Shown: in pieces, positions 9,701 through 17,774 of the stretch
How positions within the stretch are numbered: position 1 is the stretch's first letter
Layout: each line of letters starts with the position of its first letter
Source: Mnemiopsis leidyi
Lineage: Eukaryota; Ctenophora; Tentaculata; Lobata; Bolinopsidae
Assembly (NCBI GenBank): GCA_000226015.1
Contig: JH152956.1
Coordinates: 7,759-31,757, forward strand
Length of the DNA: 23,999 bases
Reading direction: 5' to 3'
Program-made: the position numbers and the translations under genes
Notes under the pieces: generated by a model
Database searches by the model: none
What the model saw: only the letters and a program-made list of their open reading frames with translations
What the model was told of the DNA's origin: nothing

Positions 9701-12700
9701 ATTTGCGAAATTCACCTCAGGCATCAATATAAGCGCACTCATCCTATTTTATCAATGCTGATTCAACATTTATCATGTCATGAAATCATGATCTGGACAA
9801 CAGTGTCGATCGTAATTGCTTTAACATCGATAATGCAGCAACCTTATAAAAGGATGATAACCATTTATAGTCCTCTTTCTTAAATTTTCTAGTGATGAAT
9901 AATACCAATCAATGTAATTAATCGATGATGATCATGACTGTAAATATGATCATCGATACAAAATACAAATTTTGCCATAATGAAGATATTTCTTGAAAAA
10001 GGTAATATTATTAAAAACTAAACCAACGTACCATATGCACAGTCGGCTTCAGAAGTTGATCCAGCAGCGGAAAGCTTTCCATCAGGACAACTTGTACATG
10101 AAGAAGCTCCATCACCACTGTAAGTGTTCTCTACACATTGTTGACATCCACTTTCTGTCATGTAGTCCCCAGCCGAGCAAGGAGCTAGGATTTGGATATT
10201 GATATGTGGCCCGATATGTTCAAGACATCTTATTGAAGACTATAATTATGAAGGACTCCATGGGATTTGTGTTCTTTGCAATAGTGCTTAACCATTGAAA
10301 TAAGGAGCATTCAAGCATTTATAGATGGGAGAAAAAGCTTGATTTGAATACTTTTATACTGAAAAGAACACTCACCGAAATCACAGTCATCAATCAATGC
10401 AGAGCCAGCGGCAGAAACCTTGCCATCTGGACAACTCGTACATGCTTCAGCTCCAGGTCCACTGTAAGTGTTCTCTTCACATTGTTGACATCCACTTTCT
10501 GTCATGTAGTTACCAGCGATGCAAGGTGCTGCAGAAATAGTCTGACGTTTGATTTACATTGTGCTAAGTTAAGGGTTGACCAATAATACTTTCGAACGAG
10601 CATGGAGTTTTTTGTGAATCTTTTACAACATGGACTTAATTGCCGGGTGGAATTTGAACTCAATCGAAAGTCCTATTTGGCCCATACCCTCATAAAATTG
10701 GCAAAATCGGATCTCTGTGTAGAACCAATTGTATAATCAACGGTTTTTGGGATCAATTGATATCATGAGGCGATGAAGAGCCATATATATGACGAAACTT
10801 TTGCATTTGATTTTGATGAAATCAATTTAATTCCATTCAATCCGTGATGTCAGACATTTGCTGGATTGACTGATTTCATAGCTAAAGATAATAAATAAGT
10901 TTATCAAGCGTAGGAGTTAAGATGTATGATATTCGATCAACATAATTGTTTAATAAAGATTAAGTTGTAGATAACTGTAATTCTAAATAGATCACTGGTT
11001 TTTTATGAGAATTATTTCTTCAATTATAGATCGAAAGACAAAGTGAATTTAGAATGAATGGGCCAGTTGAATTTTGACATTAAGTCTCATTGAAGGAGTC
11101 TCTGATTCAGCAGTCATGAATATCATAAAAATGATGTTCATAATTTTGTCAAGGTTGCCTTAAGAGAAAAGTCATCAATGGGTTTAACGAAGTGCTGTCT
11201 AATGATAATTTCAAATCGATTAAAGAACGGAGTTCAGTTTCACATCTTCCCCACCATAATGGCAATCAAACACAGACGTGGATCCCGGAGATGAAACTTT
11301 TCCTGTTGGACAAGCTGAGCACGACCAAGCACCTCTCCTGCTGTATGTGTTGGCTTTACATTGGCGACATCCTTGGCTTGTCATGAAAGATCCCGAGTGG
11401 CAGGGTGCTGTGGATTGTGTTTGTCATCTTTGAGGGTGACGTCCATGTTTAAATGTTAGCTTGTCTGTTGGGGCACCATGTATACATCTATCGCATCGGA
11501 TGATGATGAACATTATGTTTATATCGTGACTGTCAAATAGACAAGGAAATATATTTTATTTGGTGTACTACATCATCTTCGGATCTTCCATTCTTTCACA
11601 GTTGCAATTTAGAGCATTTGGCAAATTTCCCTAACTTTCATGGTTGCAGGCAGAGTTTCACCACTGTCATGTTTTAGCTTACCTTTTGGCACATATAGTT
11701 GCGTATACAAATGCATATACAATATACATTCATGAATACTTATGGCATTTCGAATACTAATGCACCCATTTTCGAATACCTTAGCACCATTTTTCTGTGA
11801 TTAAAATTTGAAGTATCTCAATCAAATTTCTACTATGAAGCAAGTTATAACGGATTACTAATCAATTATTATACCGAATTCTTCATTTTTCGTACTACAG
11901 TTCAAGTTACTAACCAAATTGGCAGTCGCTCATTGATGATGATCCTGATTCCGATATCTTTCCCGATGGACAGTCACTGCACGAATTATCTCCTGCACCA
12001 CTGGAGTAAAAAGGGTTTTTATAAAATAATTGGATAGTTCCTTGATGAAATGGTATGACATTAATTCGATTAATATCTGATTAAAAAAGTTAGGGTGCGG
12101 GATGTTTGAATAAAGAAATGACTAATACTATTCGAAAGTTTATGTTAGGAAAGTGGGCCAGTTCAGTATCCAAATGTTATTGATGGCAGAGGACGAATGA
12201 TCATAGAGATAACAAATAATCATGACAAACAATTATAACACAATGTTAGAAATGTGCTGATGATCGAAATTATGATTGATGATAATGATGTTAATATTAT
12301 CATTACTACCTAAAAGTGTTTTCTGGGCATTGCTGACAAGCACCATCAACTTCAAATTCACCAGCATCACATACAACTGGTACAAAACTACCTGAAAAAT
12401 AACAAGGCTTTTACAACGGTCATGTGGTATCAAAAATAACGCCAGGAAACGAGATATCATAACATTAAAAACTTCATCGTCACTACAATCAGTCATTGTC
12501 ACTACCGATCATTCATTGTCACTACCGATAATGACATTGAATGGAACTATTTTAGCAGCGAACGTTTTGTTTGAGAATACTAGATTAATGGGTGTATACT
12601 TGCAGGTTTATTTCTATTTATTTATATCATTGCTGTAAAGTGTAAAGTTATGACAACTAGCGATTGCTAGTTTATGATTGATTTTAAATCTGTCTAAAAA

Positions 12701-15600
12701 AATCTGTCTATATCATGCTTACCGTCTGGTTCACAATCATTTGCTGAAGTAGATCCGGCGGGTGAGGTAGTGCCGTCAGGACAATCTTGGCAGCTTTGTA
12801 CACTGATCATACCAAACCTATCACAAAATTGCTTGTTAACTTATAGTTATGGATCTTCAATTAATTATTATCATCAAACTGTTGTACCAAACATTCTATC
12901 TCTAGTTAAAGAAAAGTCTCTCTTAATTTTTCTAGATTACTACAAGCTTTAACGAAAGAAATTTTGCCAAAACAACAGGAAACGAACTAAAGTGCTGAAT
13001 CTAATTTTACCTCATGTTGAATGTATTTGGCGGACATTGTTGACATCCTGTTGCTGTCATGTATTGACCCTGTAGGCATGCCCCTGTGGGAGATTATGCT
13101 GAATGCTTAATTTGAATTTTTGTCGGTTCTATTACTTTTAACGCTATCGAATAGTGAATTTATAAAAAAGTATAGGTAAACTGATGTTGGTAGACTCAGG
13201 TTGGTAGACACAGATTGGTAGACACAGATTGGTAGACACAGATTTGTAGACACACTTTCTATTCACCATCTTGATCGCTTACCCCTATCAGTATCAATGC
13301 CTTTCAGAGCCTTCGGTGCGAAAGGGCAAATAGAACGAAAAATATCGTTAAAAAAGCGGATATTTTTTTGAATATCATTATTGATAACTGTTTTTGATCA
13401 TTCCGTAAAGAGCCCGTATACTTAGAATGCGATAATGCTTTTATAAAAGGACTTCATAGGACAGGCTTATAGGGTTGGCCCTTATGCGACACCCTTCTAT
13501 TGACAATCAGGAGTACTCACCATATTCACACTCATCAACAGAGCCTGCCCCGTATTCCGACACCTTGCCGTCAGGACATCGTGTACATTCTGTAGCCCCA
13601 GCGTTGCTATAGTGATTCCTAGGACAGGTCTGACAACCCTCATCCGTCATGTACTTTCCAGCTTCACAAGGGGCTGCGAAAATTAAACAGTTCTTATTGA
13701 ACTCTCTTATCAACAGGACTGTTATGTTTGATCATGCACTGATTAGTAAAATATCAAACCCTATGAAATTTTATTGTTGATACCTAGATCACAAGAAGAG
13801 GACCCTGCATCGGATACTCGGCCAGCAGGACATGGTGTACAATCTCTTACCACTCCTCCCTGTAATAGATAGAGATGATTATAACTTATAAAAAAGAATA
13901 TATTTATTCATAAAGTACACAATTTTGCCAGATTAATATGATCATGTACATGCAGGCGTATGTATCATACTCTCAAAAAATATCAAACCTCACTGTAGGT
14001 ATTGGCTGGACAAATCGAACATCTCGTTGCTCCAGCTGGAGCATGGTAGCCGACAGGGCACGTTACTGCATCCTCTGAAGTACGGACATTTGCTATTTGT
14101 TCCATCATCGATATAAAAAACGAGCCTTAAGTTAAAGCAACAAGGCATTTATTATCATTAAGTTTAATTTGTCATCAAAAACTAATAGTATAATAAGATG
14201 ATTTTAACACTTAACAAACTCGTGAAAATTCATTTCTCTCGAAAATGATATTTGCTGAAAAATTTTTGGTTTGGTTGGAAAGACGAAATAAAACAGTTAA
14301 CATGACTGGGTTCTTTGCTGAAAAATGCTTTTCGAAAATGTTTTATATAATCGACCTTCCTCTGACTCAGGATAACATTCATCGGCAGAAGTAGCTCCAA
14401 GTCCGGCGGTGGTGTATCCATTAGGACAAGAAGTACAGAAGTTTGCTCGACCGGCGGACCAGGCCCCCTTGGCACACTGGGCACAGATGGCGTTACCGAA
14501 GGCATCTCCAGAGAAAAATGTCCCGGCAGGACAGTCTGAGAATGATTTCATAGTCGTCAGATTTTGGAAAATTAGCTAATGAAAACTGTATAGCTTGGGA
14601 AGTAAGTGCATATATTTTTGTTCTTAATGGATGTCAGAATTTTAGAGGAGGAGTCGGAATCGGAAATCTTTTCTTTCATGTCTATACAGTGTTTTCCGAA
14701 ATTAATTGATCCCTTCGGACTTCTGCCAATCGTTGTCACATGATGTGAAAAATCTTCGACCCCTTTCCAAAAATTTCTGAGATCCATGATTGCTATTCAT
14801 TTTTTAATCCTCTTATATAATTATGATAATAATAAAATAATCTAGCTTGTTAGTCCTCATAATTATGATAATATTCTGATAATGCAGCTTGGTAAACACA
14901 CCTGGTAGACAATCTAGCTGATCTTCGCTTGGAACCCATCCCTCACTGCAATCGTAGCAGAACGTTCCCATGAAAGGATCTGGTATAGAACTAAAGTTAA
15001 ACCAATATTATAAGAGTCACAATTCAGTTGCACTGTGAATGCAGCAGCAACCAATTTTTCGTTAGCTTCTATAAACGCATAACCAAAAAGGGTACAAATC
15101 AGAAGTAATGTCCAATTATCTAAGGATAAGCGGTATTTGTATTTAAGGAACCCGATTGAAGAAATGGTCACCATGGTCATCATGGTCACCATGGTCACCA
15201 TGGTCACCATGGTCACCATAGTAACCATGGTAACATGGTATACATACCCGAAAACATAGCCTGGTGACTCGGACACTCAGCGACTGAAAGATATTTTGTT
15301 ACATGTCTTCTATTTTATCGTTCGTATTAAACTATTCAGTCATGTTAAAGAGGTAATTATGCATGTTGTATTGTTTCTGGCTAGTAACGGAATTGTTATC
15401 TCATTCGCTACTCAAATATTCGTGAAGAAAGCTACCGGTGATCAATGAAAAAACATATGATATATCGATAAAAAATCTACCATTTTTACAATTAATAGGC
15501 AACCACTATAACAAACGAATGGTTAGAGAGTTGATTTAGGTTTACCTGAAGACCTAAAGAGACTCAGGATCAAGAACACCACTGCACCCTGCCAAAACAT
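3648..15600 (-). CDS. Secreted GCC2/GCC3 (ephrin-receptor-like) repeat and VWD-domain protein, 28 exons, 3' end outside window
   Basis: This is a spliced gene read right to left, listed exon by exon below. The joined exons give 3526 nt, or 1175 codons plus one base, with every junction phase-consistent. Domains in order: signal peptide (about residues 1-20, ending SSVA), a short Cys head (CPS...FCYDC), 15 six-cysteine repeats of mostly 51 residues (pattern C..G.YMT..GC..C..NTYS......C..CPDG..S..GS....DC), a Thr/Pro-rich linker, about 150 residues of unknown fold, and a VWD domain (CSVFGDPHILTFDG through CGLC). Such repeats (Pfam Ephrin_rec_like, formerly GCC2_GCC3) and VWD domains are disulphide-rich extracellular modules, so the product is probably a secreted or matrix-associated adhesive, or the ectodomain of a membrane protein. 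Which of these cannot be decided without the missing C-terminus. The exact biological role is unknown. Introns of 0.3-0.9 kb hold only AT-rich DNA and the repeats listed separately. Confidence 0.85.
4239..4325 (-). CDS. Exon 27: VWD domain, part 3
   Basis: 87 nt, phase 1-1, acceptor CATGTTTAG, donor CGAG|GTGAGA. It reads LELKRGFGINDHGRMFG and ISKGESVNVR, the middle beta-strand part of VWD, bridging exons 26 and 28 in frame. Confidence 0.82.
4565..4708 (-). CDS. Exon 26: VWD domain, part 2
   Basis: Acceptor GACTTGCAG, phase 1-1. It reads THYTFHGECPYVLAMDC, then WYIYGKFGPCG and TCLETIDIITR. This matches the VWD pattern of an aromatic, F.G.C.YVLA and DC after TFDG. The donor AGAG|GTCAGA is non-ideal. 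Reading through it meets a stop after nine codons. Confidence 0.88.
4741..4913. repeat. Intronic minisatellite, alternating 26/28-bp units
   Basis: The unit is g(t/ca)gg/gaatgaggttatcatggtt(a/g)caag. The last four units alternate between 26 and 28 bp, giving a 54-bp higher-order period, with degenerate copies at the left end. It lies in the intron between exons 26 and 25. Confidence 0.9.
5213..5387 (-). CDS. Exon 25: end of the unknown region and start of the VWD domain
   Basis: Acceptor TTCTTTTGCAG, donor GATG|GTAAAT, phase 0 to phase 1. It includes VSKAGRYTASLRRC, then the VWD hallmark CSVFGDPHILTFDG. The donor interrupts the TFDG motif, and exon 26 resumes it. Confidence 0.9.
5605..5713 (-). 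CDS. Exon 24: unrecognised region, continued
   Basis: Acceptor ATAATTCAG, donor AAG|GTTTGG, phase 2 to phase 0. It contains TTILDTGVQDESVSVTW and SEFHGESNWNHK. Confidence 0.75.
6117..6259 (-). CDS. Exon 23: unrecognised extracellular region
   Basis: Acceptor CATACTAG, donor AT|GTGAGT, phase 0 to phase 2. It reads VQGQEVNVELNC, WVCTVEGYAQ and VPKYNGGESS. Its alternating hydrophobic pattern suggests a beta-rich module. Confidence 0.78.
6460..6653 (-). CDS. Exon 22: Thr/Pro linker and start of an unrecognised domain
   Basis: Acceptor GATTCCTCAG, donor TTCG|GTAAAC, phase 1 to phase 0. It begins DTESPTTSKYNTIPATTPN, a likely O-glycosylated spacer, then IFIAGRPTPATVRLNC and a conserved-looking LTATFSNGGNS. 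Confidence 0.85.
6883..7041 (-). CDS. Exon 21: repeat 15 (last GCC-type repeat)
   Basis: 53 codons, phase 1-1, acceptor CTTTCAG, strong donor AAAG|GTAAGT. It reads PCQPGSHMTEDGCVQCPENT, then C.LCPPEWSAPAGS....DC. It is a diverged end repeat. Confidence 0.9.
7291..7443 (-). CDS. Exon 20: repeat 14
   Basis: 51 codons, phase 1-1, acceptor GTTTCAG, donor TACG|GTATTC. It is a standard array copy ending SEADCQY. It shares long identical blocks with exons 15 and 19. Confidence 0.92.
7548..7700 (-). CDS. Exon 19: repeat 13
   Basis: 51 codons, phase 1-1, acceptor CATACAG, donor TATG|GTAAAA. It reads PCTAGDYMTESGCQQCGENT, then a GAGASSC.SCPDGKIS...SDC tail. The stretch 7595-7689 is identical to 7338-7432 (exon 20) over 95 nt. 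Confidence 0.93.
7701..8642 (-). other. Longest intron (between exons 19 and 18), with a short duplication
   Basis: 942 nt. A 26-27 bp segment (ttgattt..aattgaatcttggatg) occurs twice, at about 8146-8172 and 8182-8207. An 81-codon plus-strand ORF at 8201-8446 has no recognisable domain and no support. No skipped cysteine-repeat exon was found. Confidence 0.6.
8643..8795 (-). CDS. Exon 18: repeat 12
   Basis: 51 codons, phase 1-1, acceptor TTTTTAG, donor TACG|GTAAGA. It has CTNCPDEKIS, losing the Gly usual in CPDGK. Confidence 0.92.
8933..9085 (-). CDS. Exon 17: repeat 11
   Basis: 51 codons, phase 1-1, acceptor TTTTCAG, donor TATG|GTAAAT. It is a variant copy with GCKQC, GARAST and a DCYYG end. 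Confidence 0.93.
9198..9350 (-). CDS. Exon 16: repeat 10
   Basis: 51 codons, phase 1-1, acceptor TTTCAG, donor TACG|GTAGGA. It differs from its neighbours by NTFSG and CTNCPDGKLS. Confidence 0.93.
9493..9645 (-). CDS. Exon 15: repeat 9
   Basis: 51 codons, phase 1-1, acceptor TTTCAG, donor TATG|GTATGT. It reads PCSAGDYMTESGCQQCGENT, then a GDGASSC.SCPDGKIS...DDC tail. The stretch 9540-9651 matches 7338-7449 (exon 20) with one mismatch. Confidence 0.93.
9646..10031 (-). other. Intron between exons 15 and 14 with an inverted repeat
   Basis: AT-rich intron. A near-perfect inverted repeat (atcgatgatgatcat / atgatcatcgat) at about 9921-9957 could form a hairpin. No coding signal was seen. Confidence 0.55.
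10032..10184 (-). CDS. Exon 14: repeat 8
   Basis: 51 codons, phase 1-1, acceptor AAATCCTAG, donor TATG|GTACGT. It reads PCSAGDYMTESGCQQCVENT, then a C.SCPDGKLSAAGSTSEADC tail. Confidence 0.92.
10376..10528 (-). CDS. Exon 13: repeat 7
   Basis: 51 codons, phase 1-1, acceptor TTTCTGCAG, perfect donor GTGAGT. It reads PCIAGNYMTESGCQQCEENT, then a C.SCPDGKVSAAGSA...DC tail. This is the first exon of the highly similar block. Confidence 0.9.
10529..11254 (-). other. Intron between exons 13 and 12, nothing further recognised
   Basis: 726 nt of AT-rich DNA. No six-Cys repeat remnant, no ORF with exon-like flanks and no tandem repeat was seen on either strand. Confidence 0.6.
11255..11407 (-). CDS. 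Exon 12: repeat 6
   Basis: 51 codons, phase 1-1, acceptor AATCCACAG, donor TATG|GTGGGG. It reads PCHSGSFMTSQGCRQCKANT, then a C.ACPTGKVSSPGS....DC tail. It is more diverged than the following array. Confidence 0.85.
11915..12000 (-). CDS. Exon 11: second half of repeat 5
   Basis: Acceptor TTACTCCAG, donor TTTG|GTTAGT, phase 2 to phase 1. It reads GAGDNSCSDCPSGKISESGS, then a terminal DC. Exons 10 and 11 rebuild one repeat. Confidence 0.8.
12310..12391 (-). CDS. Exon 10: first half of repeat 5
   Basis: Acceptor ATTTTTCAG, donor TTTAG|GTAGTA, phase 1 to phase 2. It reads VCDAGEFEVDGACQQCPENT, then F. Confidence 0.8.
12723..12817 (-). CDS. Exon 9: second half of repeat 4
   Basis: Acceptor TTGTGATAG, donor GACG|GTAAGC, phase 2 to phase 1. 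It reads SCQDCPDGTTSPAGSTSAND, then C, completing six Cys with exon 8. Confidence 0.8.
13011..13083 (-). CDS. Exon 8: first half of repeat 4
   Basis: Acceptor CTCCCACAG, donor ATGAG|GTAAAA, phase 1 start and phase 2 end. It reads CLQGQYMTATGCQQCPPNTF, then NM. Confidence 0.8.
13184..13253. repeat. 14-bp tandem repeat (agattggtagacac)
   Basis: About five consecutive copies with single-base differences, in the intron between exons 8 and 7. Confidence 0.9.
13521..13673 (-). CDS. Exon 7: repeat 3
   Basis: 51 codons, phase 1-1. Acceptor TTTCGCAG and a perfect donor GTGAGT. It reads PCEAGKYMTDEGCQTCPRNH, then a C.RCPDGKVS..G....DEC tail, with six Cys. Confidence 0.88.
13784..13859 (-). CDS. Exon 6: second half of repeat 2
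   Basis: Acceptor TATTACAG, phase 0 start. It reads GGVVRDCTPCPAGRVSDAGS then SSCDL. Donor CTAG|GTATCA, phase 1. Joining it to exon 5 gives a normal six-Cys repeat. Confidence 0.78.
13989..14074 (-). CDS. Exon 5: first half of repeat 2
   Basis: Acceptor GTACTTCAG. An alternative in-frame AG 9 nt downstream would drop three residues. It reads CPVGYHAPAGATRC..CPANTYSE and ends in phase 0 at GAG|GTTTGA. The repeat is completed by exon 6. Confidence 0.75.
14356..14535 (-). CDS. Exon 4: GCC2/GCC3-type repeat 1
   Basis: 60 codons, phase 1-1, acceptor ATTCTCAG. It reads CPAGTFFSG...C..C.KGAWSAG...C.SCPNGYTT.GLGA...DEC, a divergent repeat longer than the 51-residue unit. The donor AAG|GTCGAT is weak, so the 3' edge is less certain. 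Confidence 0.8.
14902..14979 (-). CDS. Exon 3: Cys-containing head segment
   Basis: Acceptor CTATACCAG, donor CCAG|GTGTGT, phase 1-1, 26 codons. It contains FMGTFCYDCSEGW and a terminal DC. An earlier AG (ACTTTAG) would give a frame with a stop, which supports the acceptor chosen. Confidence 0.75.
15164..15240. repeat. 9-bp microsatellite (ATGGTCACC)n
   Basis: About seven or eight copies of atggtcacc, degenerating to atagtaacc/atggtaac at the right. It lies in the intron just downstream of the exon 2 donor. The MVTMVT reading it gives is a by-product. Confidence 0.9.
15248..15283 (-). CDS. Exon 2: 36-nt microexon after the signal peptide
   Basis: Acceptor TATCTTTCAG, donor TCGG|GTATGT, phase 1 at both ends. 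It reads VAECPSHQAMFS. Including it completes a plausible signal-peptidase site (SSVA|EC) and adds a Cys. It can be skipped without a frameshift, so it is less certain than its neighbours. Confidence 0.65.
15546..15600 (-). CDS. Exon 1: start codon and signal peptide
   Basis: MFWQGAVVFLILSLFRSS is a typical hydrophobic secretion signal. The donor is CAG|GTAAAC, phase 1. Another ATG 19 nt upstream in a different frame soon meets a stop, so this ATG is preferred. Confidence 0.8.
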
Positions 15601-15610
15601 CTCTTCTTGG

Positions 15611-15634
15611 CTGCATAAGAAAAGTTAATATCAT
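15611..15634 (-). promoter_or_regulatory. Strong splice acceptor 10 nt upstream of the start codon
   Basis: On the minus strand, a branch-like TTAAC is followed by TTTTCTTATGCAG, with the exon continuing CCAAGAAGAG directly into ATG at 15600. This implies either a 5'-UTR intron or a spliced-leader trans-splice acceptor. The transcription start is therefore not here. Confidence 0.45.
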
Positions 15635-16486
15635 TTGTTTATCTGCAAAAAAAATAGATTCGTAATTAAAACAATAATTCTATATATAGTATAACTTGCC
15701 ATTAAGGTGGTCGACTTTATCAGATTTCCAAGAAAATAAAGAAATGTCTGACTATTGTTGGAGTATATTTCGTAAATTGACTTAGCTCCATAATGCACTA
15801 GCCGAAAGAAATCGATAACTCCGCAAATTCTATATAAACCCCAAAACAACTGAACTAAGAATTTTATCCCCCAGATTGGGGTTCTATGCAACATTACTCT
15901 ATAAGGTAAAAATAAGTTCACTCAGTGCACCTGGAATCCTAATTTTGGCGTCTTTAGGGTAAACCTATAAACCTATAATAAGTAACTGTTGATGCTTTAA
16001 GGTAACCTATAAATAACTGTTGATACCGCAAGAACAAAAGACGGATTATAAATCTTTTTAGAATTGAGAACAGGCAAAATAGCCGGACAATAACATAAAT
16101 ATATGGCGAAGCTATCGACAGAACTATTAAAATATCTAGCTCGAACGTAGGACCTCGACCAACGATAAAGGACGACAATTATAAACGACAAACAGCGAAA
16201 CATCCGGGCAATATAACGGCATATGACGTGGTAGAGGGGTCTTGAAGCCAGGTTAATCACCCTATCTATATCTACACACCCTGCACACAATGCATGTGTT
16301 ATACCGATTTGTGAAGTCTGATACTCTGATATATGATACATCACTCCATGATGCAGTGTTGCAAACAGAATGACATACAATCTACGACTATGAAGTCATA
16401 TTATAATGATGGGTTTTGTGATTATAATATAAGTTGGAATAACTTCAGGTCTCGGGAAAAGTTGACATATCGTACAAAACAGACAT

Positions 16487-16616
16487 CATGATATGTAAAT
16501 GTAGAAGTGTAGAAGTGCTACCTGACCAATTCCATACATGATATGTAAATGTAGAAGTGCTACCTGACCAAAAATTATACATGATATATGAATATGAGGC
16601 TGGGTGCTATTGGACA
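16487..16616. repeat. Tandem direct repeat, two good copies and one decayed copy
   Basis: catgatatgtaaatgtag plus agtgctacctgaccaa occurs at 16487-16529 (with an internal 8-bp duplication of tagaagtg) and at 16537-16571. A diverged third copy lies at about 16580-16616. Confidence 0.85.
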
Positions 16617-17547
16617 AAACATAAATGAATTGTAAATGTCTTTATATATACAGTTAAATGTATATAATATGTCGTATAGATCTTTTATATTTCACCTAAA
16701 TTTATACGCATATACACTTAAATAAAATAAACTTTATGAAGAAACGCGGAACAAATCTTTGACATTCTGAAATAATGAAGATGTCCCATTTCTCTTATAT
16801 AGAACACCCAGGTGTTAGATATCTCATTAAAGTAATTTGATAAAATATTGTAAATATGGTTAATAGAATAAATGCGTCACTTTCATTGAATCATCATGAC
16901 TATAGCACCCTGTGTTTATTGGATCTAGAACATAGATCAGAGATTCAGAGAAGTGACTAGAACTTGTGGAAGCTTATATGAAGGAATATAATGGGAAAGC
17001 TGAAACAGTTAAATTATTTTATGAATTAAATATCTGCAAAAATAGATACAACGATTCATAAATTTGTACAACATAACTATATTCTAGTATTTTTTCACAT
17101 GTGATCAACAAGTTGGATAACTTAAAAATAAAACACTGCCAAAGAACAATGAACAGTCGGCATATGAAAGTTTAAGTTATGCTTGAGGCCAATTGAGAGC
17201 AACTACTTAAATGTGAAACTAAATCTATTATAATGGCAATATTGCTTATTTGATTATGTTTCGACCACATTCCAAGTCTTTTTTAGCTTCGCTGATTTGA
17301 GAATAATTGAGGATTGAGATGCAATGGATTTGCGACAATCGAATATCTGCAGTCTTAACTTGATTTTAGACCAGATCATGAGTCATCATCCACGATTCCA
17401 CGTCCTTGGGAGAATTAATGAGACGCTATAACAAAAAGTTTTACAATGTTCTGATGTTACGAAGTTTCGTTGAGGAATGTTAGTACAAATCCTGGGTTTT
17501 CAAAAAAAACTTTCCTGCAATGCTGCATGTCCTTCTTCGTGGTAAAC

Positions 17548-17662
17548 GTACTATATAGTGACACTACTATATATTGACAAGTACGTTATAGTGACAGTCG
17601 ACATTTGTCATTAAACAGTACCCTAGACGTACTATATAGTGACAATACTATATAGTGACAAG
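17548..17662. repeat. Left subterminal repeat cluster
   Basis: Five copies or near copies of (g)tactatatagtgaca, each with the palindromic core actatatagt or a decayed form. They share a TAGTGACA tail of the kind transposases can bind. Confidence 0.8.
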
Positions 17663-17774
17663 TCAAGTTGACACCTCAACTTTGTTTCAATTTATTTTTC
17701 CAATTAATCCCATGGTCTTACTTTTGCTAATAAACCTTTGATTTTTGATTCATTTATCAACATGTTAACAGTTT

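Larger units (their letters stand above)
15611..17547. other. Upstream intergenic DNA, no gene recognised
   Basis: AT-rich sequence upstream of the secreted-protein gene. Short ORFs on the minus strand (15631-15921, 15954-16380) show no domain, splice frame or composition shift. It probably includes the promoter and any leader exon of the gene, but no element can be placed with confidence. Short direct repeats occur at about 15960-16025 (acctataaa...taactgttgat) and at 16487-16616. Confidence 0.6.

Noticed and set aside
7291..10528. CRISPR-like array of regularly spaced repeats
   Set aside because: The repeats are 153-nt exons with splice sites and an open frame encoding six-Cys modules, and their spacing is irregular. 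This is a eukaryotic exon array.
7522..10586. Plus-strand ORFs overlapping the cysteine-repeat exons
   Set aside because: They are antisense readings of the repeated exons, and their similarity to each other comes only from exon duplication.
14572..14787. Minus-strand ORF of 71 codons between exons 4 and 3
   Set aside because: It has almost no cysteine, no phase-1 splice sites at both ends and no continuity with the neighbouring domains.
15679..15697. TATA-like tatatata about 80 nt upstream of the host start codon (minus strand)
   Set aside because: A strong splice acceptor lies between it and the ATG, so the real promoter is probably further upstream. Such AT-rich strings are also common here.
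15631..16380. Several minus-strand ORFs of 74-127 codons
   Set aside because: They overlap one another in different frames in AT-rich DNA and show no domains or splice-consistent context.
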